Source: CAYMZZ01 sp046297935 | GTDB taxonomy: Bacteria > Bacteroidota > Bacteroidia > Chitinophagales > Chitinophagaceae | Direction of reading: 5' to 3' | DNA: 64,000 bases | NCBI GenBank assembly: GCA_046297935.1 | Contig: JBKBHA010000001.1 | Location: forward strand, 310,001 to 374,000 | In this document: positions 55,549 through 63,239 of the stretch, piece after piece | How the letters are laid out: each line of letters opens with the position of its first letter | How positions within the stretch are numbered: position 1 is the first letter of the stretch | The notes under the pieces: generated by a model | The model's input: the letters and a program-made list of their open reading frames with translations, nothing else | What the model was told of the DNA's origin: nothing | The model's database searches: none | Program-made: the position numbers and the translations under genes

Positions 55549-56556
55549 CTATAAAACTATATTATTCGTCGGCACGATTGGCGCGGGCAAATCGGGCTCA
55601 TCAAGCATATCGCGCATATCAATTTCAATGGTCCGGCTGATCTGCGTGATGGGTACATCGTTGGCGCTTCCTTCAAAGGGGTTGACCGAACTTTCGCCCA
55701 CGCGATCGAGGGTATGAAAGGCCCAGGTGATGAGGGCGGAAAATGGGATGTTGAGCCAAATGGTATAACCTTCGAGCAGCGTGCCATTGCCCAGAGCTTC
55801 CATTTCGCGCAATAACCCAAACGGAGCCAACACCACGAATATGAACAACAGGTAAGTGGCAATGGAGGAAAAATTGCGAGGATAGGGGAAGTTTTTAATG
55901 CGTTCCGCACGACCCTGGCTGTCGGTCAGGCGAATGAGCGCCTGCTGCAATTGAGTCCATTGAAAATCGTTGATTTGACCATTACTCCGCAGCTCTGCCA
56001 ACTCTTCCGACTGCAGCGCGATCAATTGGGTGGCGCGGTTTTTCTTTGATAAAACATATTGCTTTTCTTCCCACAATAGAAGCGGGTTCAGCTCGTCTTC
56101 CAGTTTGCTGTCTCTTTCGGGAATGCGGTAATGTTCCCGCAAATATTCCTGGTTGCTGGCGGCCTGCATATTTTCCCAGGCACGGGGTTCACGCAACTGA
56201 AAACGAAGTGCCGTTAACCACGCAATCTGTCGATAAAAAAGACGCTGCACTGTTTTGCTGTTTTCCTTACCCAGACTATCGCGAACGGTATAGGCAAAAC
56301 TCCGGCAATCGTTGATGATGGCGCCATAGATCTGCCGAGCCTCCCAAAGCCGACCATAGCTGGCATTGTTTTTAAAGCTTACGATAAATGCGACTGCCGT
56401 TCCAAGTATAGCCACCGGCTGCCAGGGGAAGGCGATGAAATGTCCTCCAATGGCATAAACCACCGTGGGCACCGTGGCAATGATCAACATCCAGTAAGCA
56501 TCATGTCTTGTCCACTTAAAAAACTCAATCGGTGAATATCTCTTACCCGTATGCAT
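55549..56556 (-). CDS. Bestrophin-family (UPF0187) membrane channel
   Basis: 335 residues with the bestrophin-like pattern: N-terminal HDAYWMLIIATVPTVVYAIG helix, the FRNNASYGRLWEARQ-like motif seen here as FKNNASYGRLWEARQIYG, IAWLTALRFQLRE, and a C-terminal ALITWAFHTLDRVGE with NPFEGSANDVPIT. Bacterial members are pentameric cation or anion channels. It stands alone, divergent from the antiporter gene 106 bp away; no operon partner is visible. Confidence 0.92.
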   Translation of the reverse strand: MHTGKRYSPIEFFKWTRHDAYWMLIIATVPTVVYAIGGHFIAFPWQPVAILGTAVAFIVSFKNNASYGRLWEARQIYGAIINDCRSFAYTVRDSLGKENSKTVQRLFYRQIAWLTALRFQLREPRAWENMQAASNQEYLREHYRIPERDSKLEDELNPLLLWEEKQYVLSKKNRATQLIALQSEELAELRSNGQINDFQWTQLQQALIRLTDSQGRAERIKNFPYPRNFSSIATYLLFIFVVLAPFGLLREMEALGNGTLLEGYTIWLNIPFSALITWAFHTLDRVGESSVNPFEGSANDVPITQISRTIEIDMRDMLDEPDLPAPIVPTNNIVL

Positions 56557-56662
56557 AGCTTCGTTTTCGTTTCTAATTAGCCGGTTCCAGGTTTATCGGA
56601 ACCGCCCTCAGTTAAAAATATCTAAAATTGACTAATTTGTTGGCACTCCCGAAAACAAACGC

Positions 56663-58240
56663 ATGGTAGAACATTTTGCTTTTTTTCTGTTGATGATTTT
56701 TGTAATGGTCATGTTGATCATGCTGGCCAATCGTCTACGGATCGCTTATCCGGTTTTGCTGGTTTTAGCAGGACTGCTGATAAGCATTTTGCCGGGATTT
56801 CCAGTCTTGCATATCGATCCCGAACTGATCTTTATCATTTTTCTGCCCCCGCTATTGTACGAAGCAGCCTGGGCAATTTCATGGCGCGAGCTCTGGCGCT
56901 GGCGAAGAGTGGTAACCAGCTTCGCATTCGTGGTGGTTTTTCTGACAGCCATGTCCGTTGCAATTGTTGCCAACGCATTTATCCCCGGCTTCACGCTTGC
57001 CATGGGTTTTTTGTTGGGAGGAATAGTGTCTCCGCCTGATGCTGTTAGCGCCAACGCCATTCTACGGTTTGTGAAAGTGCCCAAACGTATGTCGTCGATA
57101 CTGGAAGGCGAGAGCCTGCTCAACGATGCTTCATCGCTGATTATTTTTCGATTTGCGCTGCTGGCCGTAGGCACGGGTCAGTTTATCTGGTACGATGCGG
57201 CCCTCAGTTTTGGCTGGATGGTGCTGGGTGGAGTGGGAATCGGTTTGTTGTTGGGCTGGATTTTTATGCAGGTACACCGGCGGTTTCCAACCGATCCGAA
57301 CATTGATATTATTCTCACGCTTATTACTCCCTATGCCATGTACATTGTGGCGGAGCACCTGCACAGTTCCGGCGTGTTGGCAGTAGTGAGTGGTGGCTTA
57401 TTATTATCCAACAAACGTCACCAGTTTCTGCCCAGTGCTTCGCGCCTTCGCGGTGTAAATGTGTGGGAAAGCTTTGTATTCCTGCTGAACGGCATTGTCT
57501 TTTTGATGATTGGGTTAGACCTGCCCGAAATCAAAGATGGCCTGGAGACTGAGGGCGTCAGTTTTTCTTCGGCAATCGGATATGGACTGCTAGTCACATT
57601 TGTCTTGATCGTGGTACGATTTATTTCTGCTTACGGTGCGGTGCTGGTTACCATGATCATGCGAAATTTTATTTCTGTGGCCGATCCAAATCCCGGCTTC
57701 AGAGCGCCTTTGTTGCTTGGCTGGACGGGAATGCGGGGCGTAGTGTCGCTGGCAGCAGCACTCTCCGTACCCTTGCAATTCGACGATGGCACACTGTTTC
57801 CTCAGCGCAACCTGATTTTGTTTATCACATTCATTGTGATACTTACCACTCTGGTGCTGCAGGGACTAACCCTGCCGCTTTTGATCCGAAAAATAAAGCT
57901 GCCTGACTATGATGATTATATGCCCGACGAGGACGCGGACCGACTTGTGAAGCGTGAGATGGCAAGGGCTGCATTGGACCATTTGACCCAGAACTATCCC
58001 GACCATGTCGAAAATAATCCGCTACTAAAACAGATGGCCGACAAATGGCGAGGCAAGGTGGATGCCGGCGAAGATCCCTATTTAACCGAAGAAGGCCGGG
58101 TCATTTATTTTGAAATTCTGGAGCGGCAGCGGGCCTGGTTGCTTAGCCATAAATCGAATGGTAGTCGAATTGAGGAAGAAGTGATTCGAAAATTCCTGAT
58201 GCAGATCGATATTGAAGAAGAAAAGATGCGGGCAATGTAG
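56663..58240 (+). CDS. Na+/H+ antiporter, CPA1 family
   Basis: 525 residues with about 12 helices; the ion-site region shows GGIVSPPDAVSANAILRF with the nearby ESLLNDASS motif (the conserved Asp pair), and GWTGMRGVVSLAAALSVP near residue 355 (RGVVSLA signature). A cytosolic C-terminal tail of about 100 residues (DYDDYMPDEDADRL onward) probably regulates activity. It exports sodium in exchange for protons, giving salt and pH tolerance. Confidence 0.95.
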   Translation: MVEHFAFFLLMIFVMVMLIMLANRLRIAYPVLLVLAGLLISILPGFPVLHIDPELIFIIFLPPLLYEAAWAISWRELWRWRRVVTSFAFVVVFLTAMSVAIVANAFIPGFTLAMGFLLGGIVSPPDAVSANAILRFVKVPKRMSSILEGESLLNDASSLIIFRFALLAVGTGQFIWYDAALSFGWMVLGGVGIGLLLGWIFMQVHRRFPTDPNIDIILTLITPYAMYIVAEHLHSSGVLAVVSGGLLLSNKRHQFLPSASRLRGVNVWESFVFLLNGIVFLMIGLDLPEIKDGLETEGVSFSSAIGYGLLVTFVLIVVRFISAYGAVLVTMIMRNFISVADPNPGFRAPLLLGWTGMRGVVSLAAALSVPLQFDDGTLFPQRNLILFITFIVILTTLVLQGLTLPLLIRKIKLPDYDDYMPDEDADRLVKREMARAALDHLTQNYPDHVENNPLLKQMADKWRGKVDAGEDPYLTEEGRVIYFEILERQRAWLLSHKSNGSRIEEEVIRKFLMQIDIEEEKMRAM

Positions 58241-58398
58241 GAAAGCCCCGGCCCCGTCCCAGCCCTCGCCCCCCCCAGGCCCCCCTGAAGGGGGGGGGGG
58301 TGATTATAACATCATTTATTCGGGCCATCACTTCAACAAATCTCAAATTGCCAGGCTCAAACACAAGTTCTGCCAGCCTTTACACTTAATGGCCGTGG
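58241..58398. repeat. C/G homopolymer hairpin between convergent genes
   Basis: A C8 run (58269-58276), then C6 (58280-58285), loop TGAA, and a G11 run (58290-58300) form a CCCCCC-TGAA-GGGGGG hairpin. It resembles dispersed CCCCCTGAAGGGGG repeats of Bacteroidota. Both flanking stops are outside it, so it can act as a bidirectional terminator and length changes should not alter any protein. Confidence 0.8.
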
Positions 58399-59277
58399 TT
58401 ATTGGCGGTAACTGTCCGGATCGAAGTTGATCGAGTATATGTTTTCGTTCATTCGATCCTTTAGTCTTTCCTGGCGGGAAAAATATAGTCGCTTTTCTTT
58501 TTTATGATAGAAGGGACAAAATTCTGCCTGTCTCGTGTTGATAGCCGGGCCGAGATTTTTTGGCTTGGTCCATTTGTCATTTTCGCGGAAGCTGATATAG
58601 AGGTCTACCTCGCCAAAGCCGCTGCTATCGGTTGAAAAGTAGATCAGGAAATCTTCTTCCTCTGAAATGAAAGGATTCGATTCCCGATTACTGATGGTAT
58701 TCACTGGCATTCCCAGGTTTTCCGGTTTTTGCCAGCTATGGCCATTCCACCTGGATACAAAAATATCGGAATTGGTAGGTTGTCCTTCCGCACTTTTCAT
58801 AAAGTAAATATGTTGGTTGGCTGTTATCGAAGCATAAGATTCCGAGTCTTCGCCATTGATATCGTTGCCCAGGTGGAATGCTTCGCTCCAGCCATTAGGT
58901 GTACGTTTTACTGCCCAGATATCGAAGCCCGTTCGTTGTGGCTTGCCCGGCACCGGGCGGGTCGATTGAAACAGTATCATGTTACCATCAGGGCTGAAGA
59001 TGGGATCGATATCCTTCCATTTACCATCGCCGGTTGAAAATGAAGCCACCTGCGGTTGAGTCCACTCCCTGTCGCTACGCTTCGATTCCACAATGTAGAG
59101 AGTGTCTCGCTTTCCGTTCGACTTTACCCAAAGTCCATGCCGTCCATCCGGCGATAATGTGAAGCCAAAAACTCCGTTATCCGAAATCAGTTCTGGTTGC
59201 AGCATGGCAGCCTGCTCCTGCGCGTGGGCACAGGTTATAAACAGAAGTGCCAGCGTCAGGCTATTCAGTCTTTTCAT
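58399..59277 (-). CDS. PD40 (TolB-like) beta-propeller protein, exported
   Basis: 292 residues from ATG 59277, which starts a signal peptide ending at CAHAQ; the frame is open upstream but that part is not signal-like. PD40 repeats are visible: FSPDGNMILFQSTRPV, FISEEEDFLIYFSTDSSGFG, FYHKKEKRLYFSRQERL and LSPDGRHGLWVKS. Such propellers bind partners in the periplasm, often next to OmpA-like or T9SS components; here none is adjacent. Confidence 0.9.
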   Translation of the reverse strand: MKRLNSLTLALLFITCAHAQEQAAMLQPELISDNGVFGFTLSPDGRHGLWVKSNGKRDTLYIVESKRSDREWTQPQVASFSTGDGKWKDIDPIFSPDGNMILFQSTRPVPGKPQRTGFDIWAVKRTPNGWSEAFHLGNDINGEDSESYASITANQHIYFMKSAEGQPTNSDIFVSRWNGHSWQKPENLGMPVNTISNRESNPFISEEEDFLIYFSTDSSGFGEVDLYISFRENDKWTKPKNLGPAINTRQAEFCPFYHKKEKRLYFSRQERLKDRMNENIYSINFDPDSYRQ

Positions 59278-59467
59278 GGCGGTGAGTTTAGATTGTATTA
59301 AAAATACCGTGTAAATCCCCAAGCCGTCCACCGTTCATAAAAATCAGCAGGGCAAGACCATCTACAACATAACCCGGCTATTGCAAAGGCGACCGCCAAT
59401 TTCCACATTCGCCAATTCCCAAAATTGCTTTCCCGTCGAGTTAAATAAATTTCAGAGATTTGCTCCC

Positions 59468-60043
59468 ATGGATTTCAACCTCGGCGATCTGCTAACCGTT
59501 AGTTTCACCCTGTTTGCCGTAATCGATATCATCGGTTCGGTGCCCGTGCTTATTTCATTAAAGCAAAAAATGGGTGGCATCAACGAAGCCCGTGCTACCA
59601 TTATTTCCGGCGGCCTGATGATCGTTTTCCTCTTTGTTGGCGAAGCGTTTTTGAATATTCTCGGTCTTGATGTAAAATCCTTTGCCGTGGGCGGTTCGAT
59701 TGTGATTTTTATACTTGGTTTGGAAATGGTGTTGGGTCTGGAATTTTTCAAGAGCGAACAGAATGTGAAAGCTGCCACTGTGGTGCCTATAGCATTTCCA
59801 CTGATTGCCGGCTCCGGTACGCTCACCACTATTATGTCGCTCAAGGCCAACTTTGGCGAAACCACGCTGGTGCTGGCTATTTTAGCCAATCTGGTGGTAG
59901 TGTATGTGGTACTTAAAAGCCTGGGAGCCATTGCAAAATTGTTAGGTCCTGCCGGATTAATAGCTGTAAGAAAGTTTTTTGGCGTAATTTTGCTGGCCAT
60001 TGCCGTGAAAATATTCTCGGCAAACGCCGCCGGACTGATTTAG
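59468..60043 (+). CDS. MarC-family integral membrane protein
   Basis: 191 residues from ATG 59468 (upstream in-frame codons from 59381 lack membrane character). Six hydrophobic helices, with the conserved FAVIDIIGSVPVLISLK start, FVGEAFLNILGLDVKSFAVGG and PIAFPLIAGSGTLTTIMSL segments. MarC proteins are widely conserved but the transport activity is not established; older links to drug resistance were not confirmed. It is followed 52 bp later by the tRNA gene. Confidence 0.93.
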   Translation: MDFNLGDLLTVSFTLFAVIDIIGSVPVLISLKQKMGGINEARATIISGGLMIVFLFVGEAFLNILGLDVKSFAVGGSIVIFILGLEMVLGLEFFKSEQNVKAATVVPIAFPLIAGSGTLTTIMSLKANFGETTLVLAILANLVVVYVVLKSLGAIAKLLGPAGLIAVRKFFGVILLAIAVKIFSANAAGLI

Positions 60044-60095
60044 TTAGCTGAATAATAGTTGTTTAATATAACAAGTCAGTCCCATTTGGCTCTCT

Positions 60096-60167
60096 GGCCT
60101 CGTAGTACAATGGATAGTATAAGAGTTTCCGAAGCTCCAGATACAGGTTCGATTCCTGTCGAGGCTA
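60096..60167 (+). tRNA. tRNA-Arg (anticodon CCG)
   Basis: 72 nt. Acceptor GGCCTCG pairs with CGAGGCT (one G-U pair), discriminator A at 60167, no encoded CCA. D-arm GTAC/GTAT, anticodon loop TTCCGAA with CCG at 60129-60131, T-arm ACAGG-TTCGATT-CCTGT. The A27-C43 mismatch at the outer end of the anticodon stem is unusual. The gene borders an accessory segment, a common integration setting. Confidence 0.88.
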
Positions 60168-60814
60168 CTAGTTAAATTTTCAATTTTTTGGGTCATTGGA
60201 TTTGAGCTCACTTCGGGGAGCGTTTTTATTTAATATGGGCTTTGGGGTCCTTTTGTTTTACCGTTTGTTTTTACCATTTTCTTTTATAATAAATTCATGA
60301 TTTTGATTATCGATATCTAGCCATATAAAGTTCGATTCTCAAATGCGAATCGAACCTAGAAGCAAAGGAGGTCATGCAATGAATTTCACAATCCTATTCT
60401 AAGGATTGCAATTAAAAGGTGTATTAAATAAAATTTACTAACAGTCTCTGTTATCAACTTGAGCGATACTTTTATAAGCTCCAGAAAGAAATCGCAAAAC
60501 GTCCCCACATTATTCGCGTTAGAAGAAGAGATTATTTCTCCTACGCAGGGTTTCAATATCTCTGAATGGGTTACTTTTCTGACAATTGCTGTAATTGAAT
60601 TAATGAGTACTTAAGTACAATGAACAGGAATATGACGGGGATCAAAATGAATTAAAGACGCGTTATTAGAAAAGGGAGAGGGCACAATTACTTACTGTGA
60701 ATTTCTCGTGACCAAATAGCTGCATGAAAAGTTGATATTCTCGCTATTTTGGCTGACATTAATTGAAAATACTAATAATTTTGCTATTTTTAACTAATTA
60801 TATTAGTAGTCTGA
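60168..60814. other. 647-bp gap: tRNA-proximal hairpin, decayed coding traces, darTG promoter
   Basis: No intact gene. A perfect 9-bp inverted repeat GTTCGATTC/GAATCGAAC (60330-60338/60347-60355) shares its arm with the tRNA T-loop at 60147-60155. From about 60430 to 60715 short open pieces in different frames read like protein (LERYFYKLQKEIAKRP, NISEWVTFLTIAVIELM, EQEYDGDQNELKTR, EKGEGTITYCEFLV) broken by stops, as in a decayed gene. AT content rises compared with the genes before the tRNA. Confidence 0.5.
60748..60783 (+). promoter_or_regulatory. Probable darTG promoter (TTTG-N24-TAATTTTG)
   Basis: TTTG at 60748-60751 and an exact TAnnTTTG at 60776-60783; spacing of 24 bp is longer than the usual 19-21. 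The darT ATG is 31 bp downstream. Confidence 0.45.
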
Positions 60815-61456
60815 ATGGCCATTGATGCCGATACTTTATGGATTTACAGGATTATGTCAATCGATAACCTGAAGCAAATACTGCAAAATGGGACTTTTTG
60901 CAAAAGAACCTTTCCTGCAGACCAGGAGTATCCAACGATTGGCAATACACAGATTATTGACCAGAGAAGTACAATGCCCGTGAAATGTTATCCGGGAACA
61001 GTCGTCAATGATTATGTGCCTTTTTATTTTTCTGTCAGGACACCGATGTTATATAACATAATTACCGGAATGGGAGTTCCCAAGCGACCGCAGAAGGAGA
61101 TCATTTATTTGTGTTACAAACTGCGCGACTTGGCTACAGAGGATTTTCAATGGTGTTATACCGATGGGAACGCGGCGAAAAAATCAACTAAATTTTACAC
61201 CGATCTTGGTACGATTGAAACGAGTATAGACTGGCGATCGATAAATACAACCGATTTTGCGAACAATAATGCAGATGGAGACGAGGACAGGATACGAAAA
61301 AAGCATGCTGAATTCTTGGTACGGGGTCACGTCCCAGCAGTTAAGATATGCGCCATTGTCGTTTATAATGCGGACGTACAGCAACAAGTTACCAAGATAT
61401 TAAAACCATTGGGTTACACGATTCCTATTCGCTTGAACAATAAATTTTATTTCTAA
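60815..61456 (+). CDS. darT: DarT-family DNA ADP-ribosyltransferase toxin (DUF4433)
   Basis: 213 residues. The N-terminus LWIYRIMSIDNLKQILQNG matches the NAD-binding start of DarT (the WRI-type form also seen in E. coli DarT), followed by YVPFYFSVRTPMLYNI and, near the end, the ARTT-side catalytic Glu166 in KKHAEFLVRGHVP. DarT attaches ADP-ribose to bases in single-stranded DNA, blocking replication; it serves as a toxin in anti-phage defence. The stop overlaps the darG start as TAATG. The exact DNA target (thymidine or guanosine type) cannot be told here. Confidence 0.93.
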   Translation: MAIDADTLWIYRIMSIDNLKQILQNGTFCKRTFPADQEYPTIGNTQIIDQRSTMPVKCYPGTVVNDYVPFYFSVRTPMLYNIITGMGVPKRPQKEIIYLCYKLRDLATEDFQWCYTDGNAAKKSTKFYTDLGTIETSIDWRSINTTDFANNNADGDEDRIRKKHAEFLVRGHVPAVKICAIVVYNADVQQQVTKILKPLGYTIPIRLNNKFYF

Positions 61457-62502
61457 TGCAATTTAAAATAGGAGATTTATTACAAGCCGATACGCAAGCT
61501 CTCGTCAATACGGTCAACACTGTAGGCGTGATGGGAAAAGGTATTGCCTTGCAGTTCAAGGAGCGCTTTCCCATGAACTTCAAAGTGTATGCAGCCGCTT
61601 GCAAAAAAGGAGAAGTGCAAGTCGGGAAAATGCTGGTCGTAAGGGAAAATTCTTTTCAGGGAGAAAAGATCATTATCAATTTTCCTACTAAAACAGAGTG
61701 GTTCAAAAAGTCACAGTATGCGTATGTGGAAGAGGGGTTGAAAGATTTGGTAAAAGTCATAAAGGAGTATGACATTAAAAGTATTGCTATTCCACCACTC
61801 GGCAGTGGGAATGGAGGACTCAAATGGGATAAGGTCAAGGAACTCATGAAAAAGTATCTCGGCGATATACCTGATGTTGATATTGTGATTTTTGAGCCCA
61901 GTGAAGCTGTGAAAAATATTCTACAGAAGGAAAGTGAACGTAAAGTAGAACTGACCAAGGCCAGAGCAATGTTCCTCTATGCATTATTCGAATACCAGAA
62001 ATACGGCGAAGCGGCATCACTATTTGCAGCCAATAAGCTGGCTTATTTTCTGCAACGTAGCGGAGAGAAACTCAAATTGCAGTTTGTCCCGTTCACCTAT
62101 GGACCGTATGCCCAGGCGGTAGAGAAAGTCTTATATGCAATGAATGGAAAGTACCTCAAAGGATTTGAACAAATGAAGGCAAAACCGTTCGAACCCCTGC
62201 AATTGAATTATGATCGGTATGACGAGGTGAAGGAATTTGTAAATAAAGAACTGGACAGTGACCAAAGAAGGCGATTGGATAATCTCTTTAAAATAATATA
62301 TGGGTTCGAAAATTCCCTTTCACTCGAAGTATTGGCCTCAATCGATTATTTACTCAACGAAAATAACAAGTTAACCAACGAGGATTTATTACGAAAGATT
62401 CAGGAATGGAACGCTAGAAAAAAAGAATTGATCACTATGGAGCATATTGAGATGGCAGTAGCACATTTGTCAGCTTACAAATCCTCGCTCAATTTAAACT
62501 AG
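61456..62502 (+). CDS. darG: DarG-family antitoxin: macrodomain DNA ADP-ribosyl hydrolase with C-terminal binding domain
   Basis: 348 residues. Residues 1-150 are the macrodomain with GDLLQADTQALVNTVNTVG, GVMGKGIALQFKERFP and IPPLGSGNGGLKW, the ADP-ribose-binding loops. Residues 165-348 form the helical C-terminal domain (KARAMFLYALFEYQKYGEAA, LQRSGEKLKLQFVPFTYGPY) that in known DarG proteins holds DarT. It reverses the toxin's DNA modification and also neutralises it directly. Translation is coupled to darT by a 1-bp overlap. Confidence 0.94.
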   Translation: MQFKIGDLLQADTQALVNTVNTVGVMGKGIALQFKERFPMNFKVYAAACKKGEVQVGKMLVVRENSFQGEKIIINFPTKTEWFKKSQYAYVEEGLKDLVKVIKEYDIKSIAIPPLGSGNGGLKWDKVKELMKKYLGDIPDVDIVIFEPSEAVKNILQKESERKVELTKARAMFLYALFEYQKYGEAASLFAANKLAYFLQRSGEKLKLQFVPFTYGPYAQAVEKVLYAMNGKYLKGFEQMKAKPFEPLQLNYDRYDEVKEFVNKELDSDQRRRLDNLFKIIYGFENSLSLEVLASIDYLLNENNKLTNEDLLRKIQEWNARKKELITMEHIEMAVAHLSAYKSSLNLN

Positions 62503-62559
62503 GAATAAACTGTCCCGCATCTCGCAAGAAACTAGTAACATAGCCAACGATATCGATCG

Positions 62560-62586
62560 AAAAGAGCAGCAGACACTGCTCTTTTT
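62560..62586 (+). terminator. Terminator of the darTG operon
   Basis: AAAAGAGCAG (62560-62569) pairs perfectly with CTGCTCTTTT (62576-62585) across a CAGACA loop, with T continuing after the stem. It lies 58 bp after the darG stop. Confidence 0.85.
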
Positions 62587-62608
62587 GTTTTCAATTGCCA
62601 CCTCCCTC

Positions 62609-63181
62609 TTATTTAAACCACACCACGCTAACAATATAATTATATATATCTGAATAAAAGCACTGTTCATACAATTGCCATTCCGGTTTCCAGCCGTTAC
62701 AAACGAACCAATCTTCAAAATCCAAAGTCTCTACACTTGTATATTTAGCATTTTTTTTCAAAAAAGATTCGGCTGCAACGGTTGTCGGTGGCAGTGGCTG
62801 CCCCTTCTTGAATTTATTGACCACTTTTGGAAAATGATCGCTTCGATAGCTCCATTCCACAATACTATCTCTCGAAAAAACGATCATAATTTCATGCGTT
62901 CCCACTTGCGCAAATCGAAGCAGTGCTGCTGTGAGGCTAACATCGAATGAATTGGAGATATCTTTAATTATTTCCAAGGAAAATTTTCTTTTAGCCGTAA
63001 ACGCCCCCAACCTTACGGTCGGCATCAACAAATTGCCGGCAAAGAAATCTGCCTCTGTCTCAATCTTATCTGTATGTATAAGGGATTGATTAGATGGATG
63101 AGCAGGAATTGCGCCGCTCTTGATTCCATTCCTATGACTTTCCAAGAAGAAATGTTTGGACCAGAGGATCAAGATGAGCAT
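62609..63181 (-). pseudogene. ImmA/IrrE-family metallopeptidase, N-terminally truncated
   Basis: 190 codons. The second half of the zinc-site region is present (KHFFLESHRNGIKSG, then KIETEADFFAGNLLMPT with the third-ligand Glu), followed by the family's helical C-terminus. The HE of the HExxH motif and all sequence before it are missing; the frame starts with an unrelated MLILILWS, and another frame just upstream reads AH-like codons, as after a frameshift. The upstream neighbour ends only 58 bp away, so there is no room for the missing domain. ImmA/IrrE proteins usually cut a cognate repressor; this copy is probably inactive. Confidence 0.65.
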
Positions 63182-63239
63182 GAAGCATTAAGAACTGCTC
63201 ATCAGGGTTCATTAAGGCAGTGCGATCCTGCCGGATAGA

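Noticed and set aside
58290..58300. Phase-variable G tract
   Set aside because: It lies outside both neighbouring coding regions and their starts, so slippage would not switch a protein.
58143..58430. Pro/Gly-rich open frames across the C/G runs
   Set aside because: They arise from homopolymers and lie between two clear stop codons.
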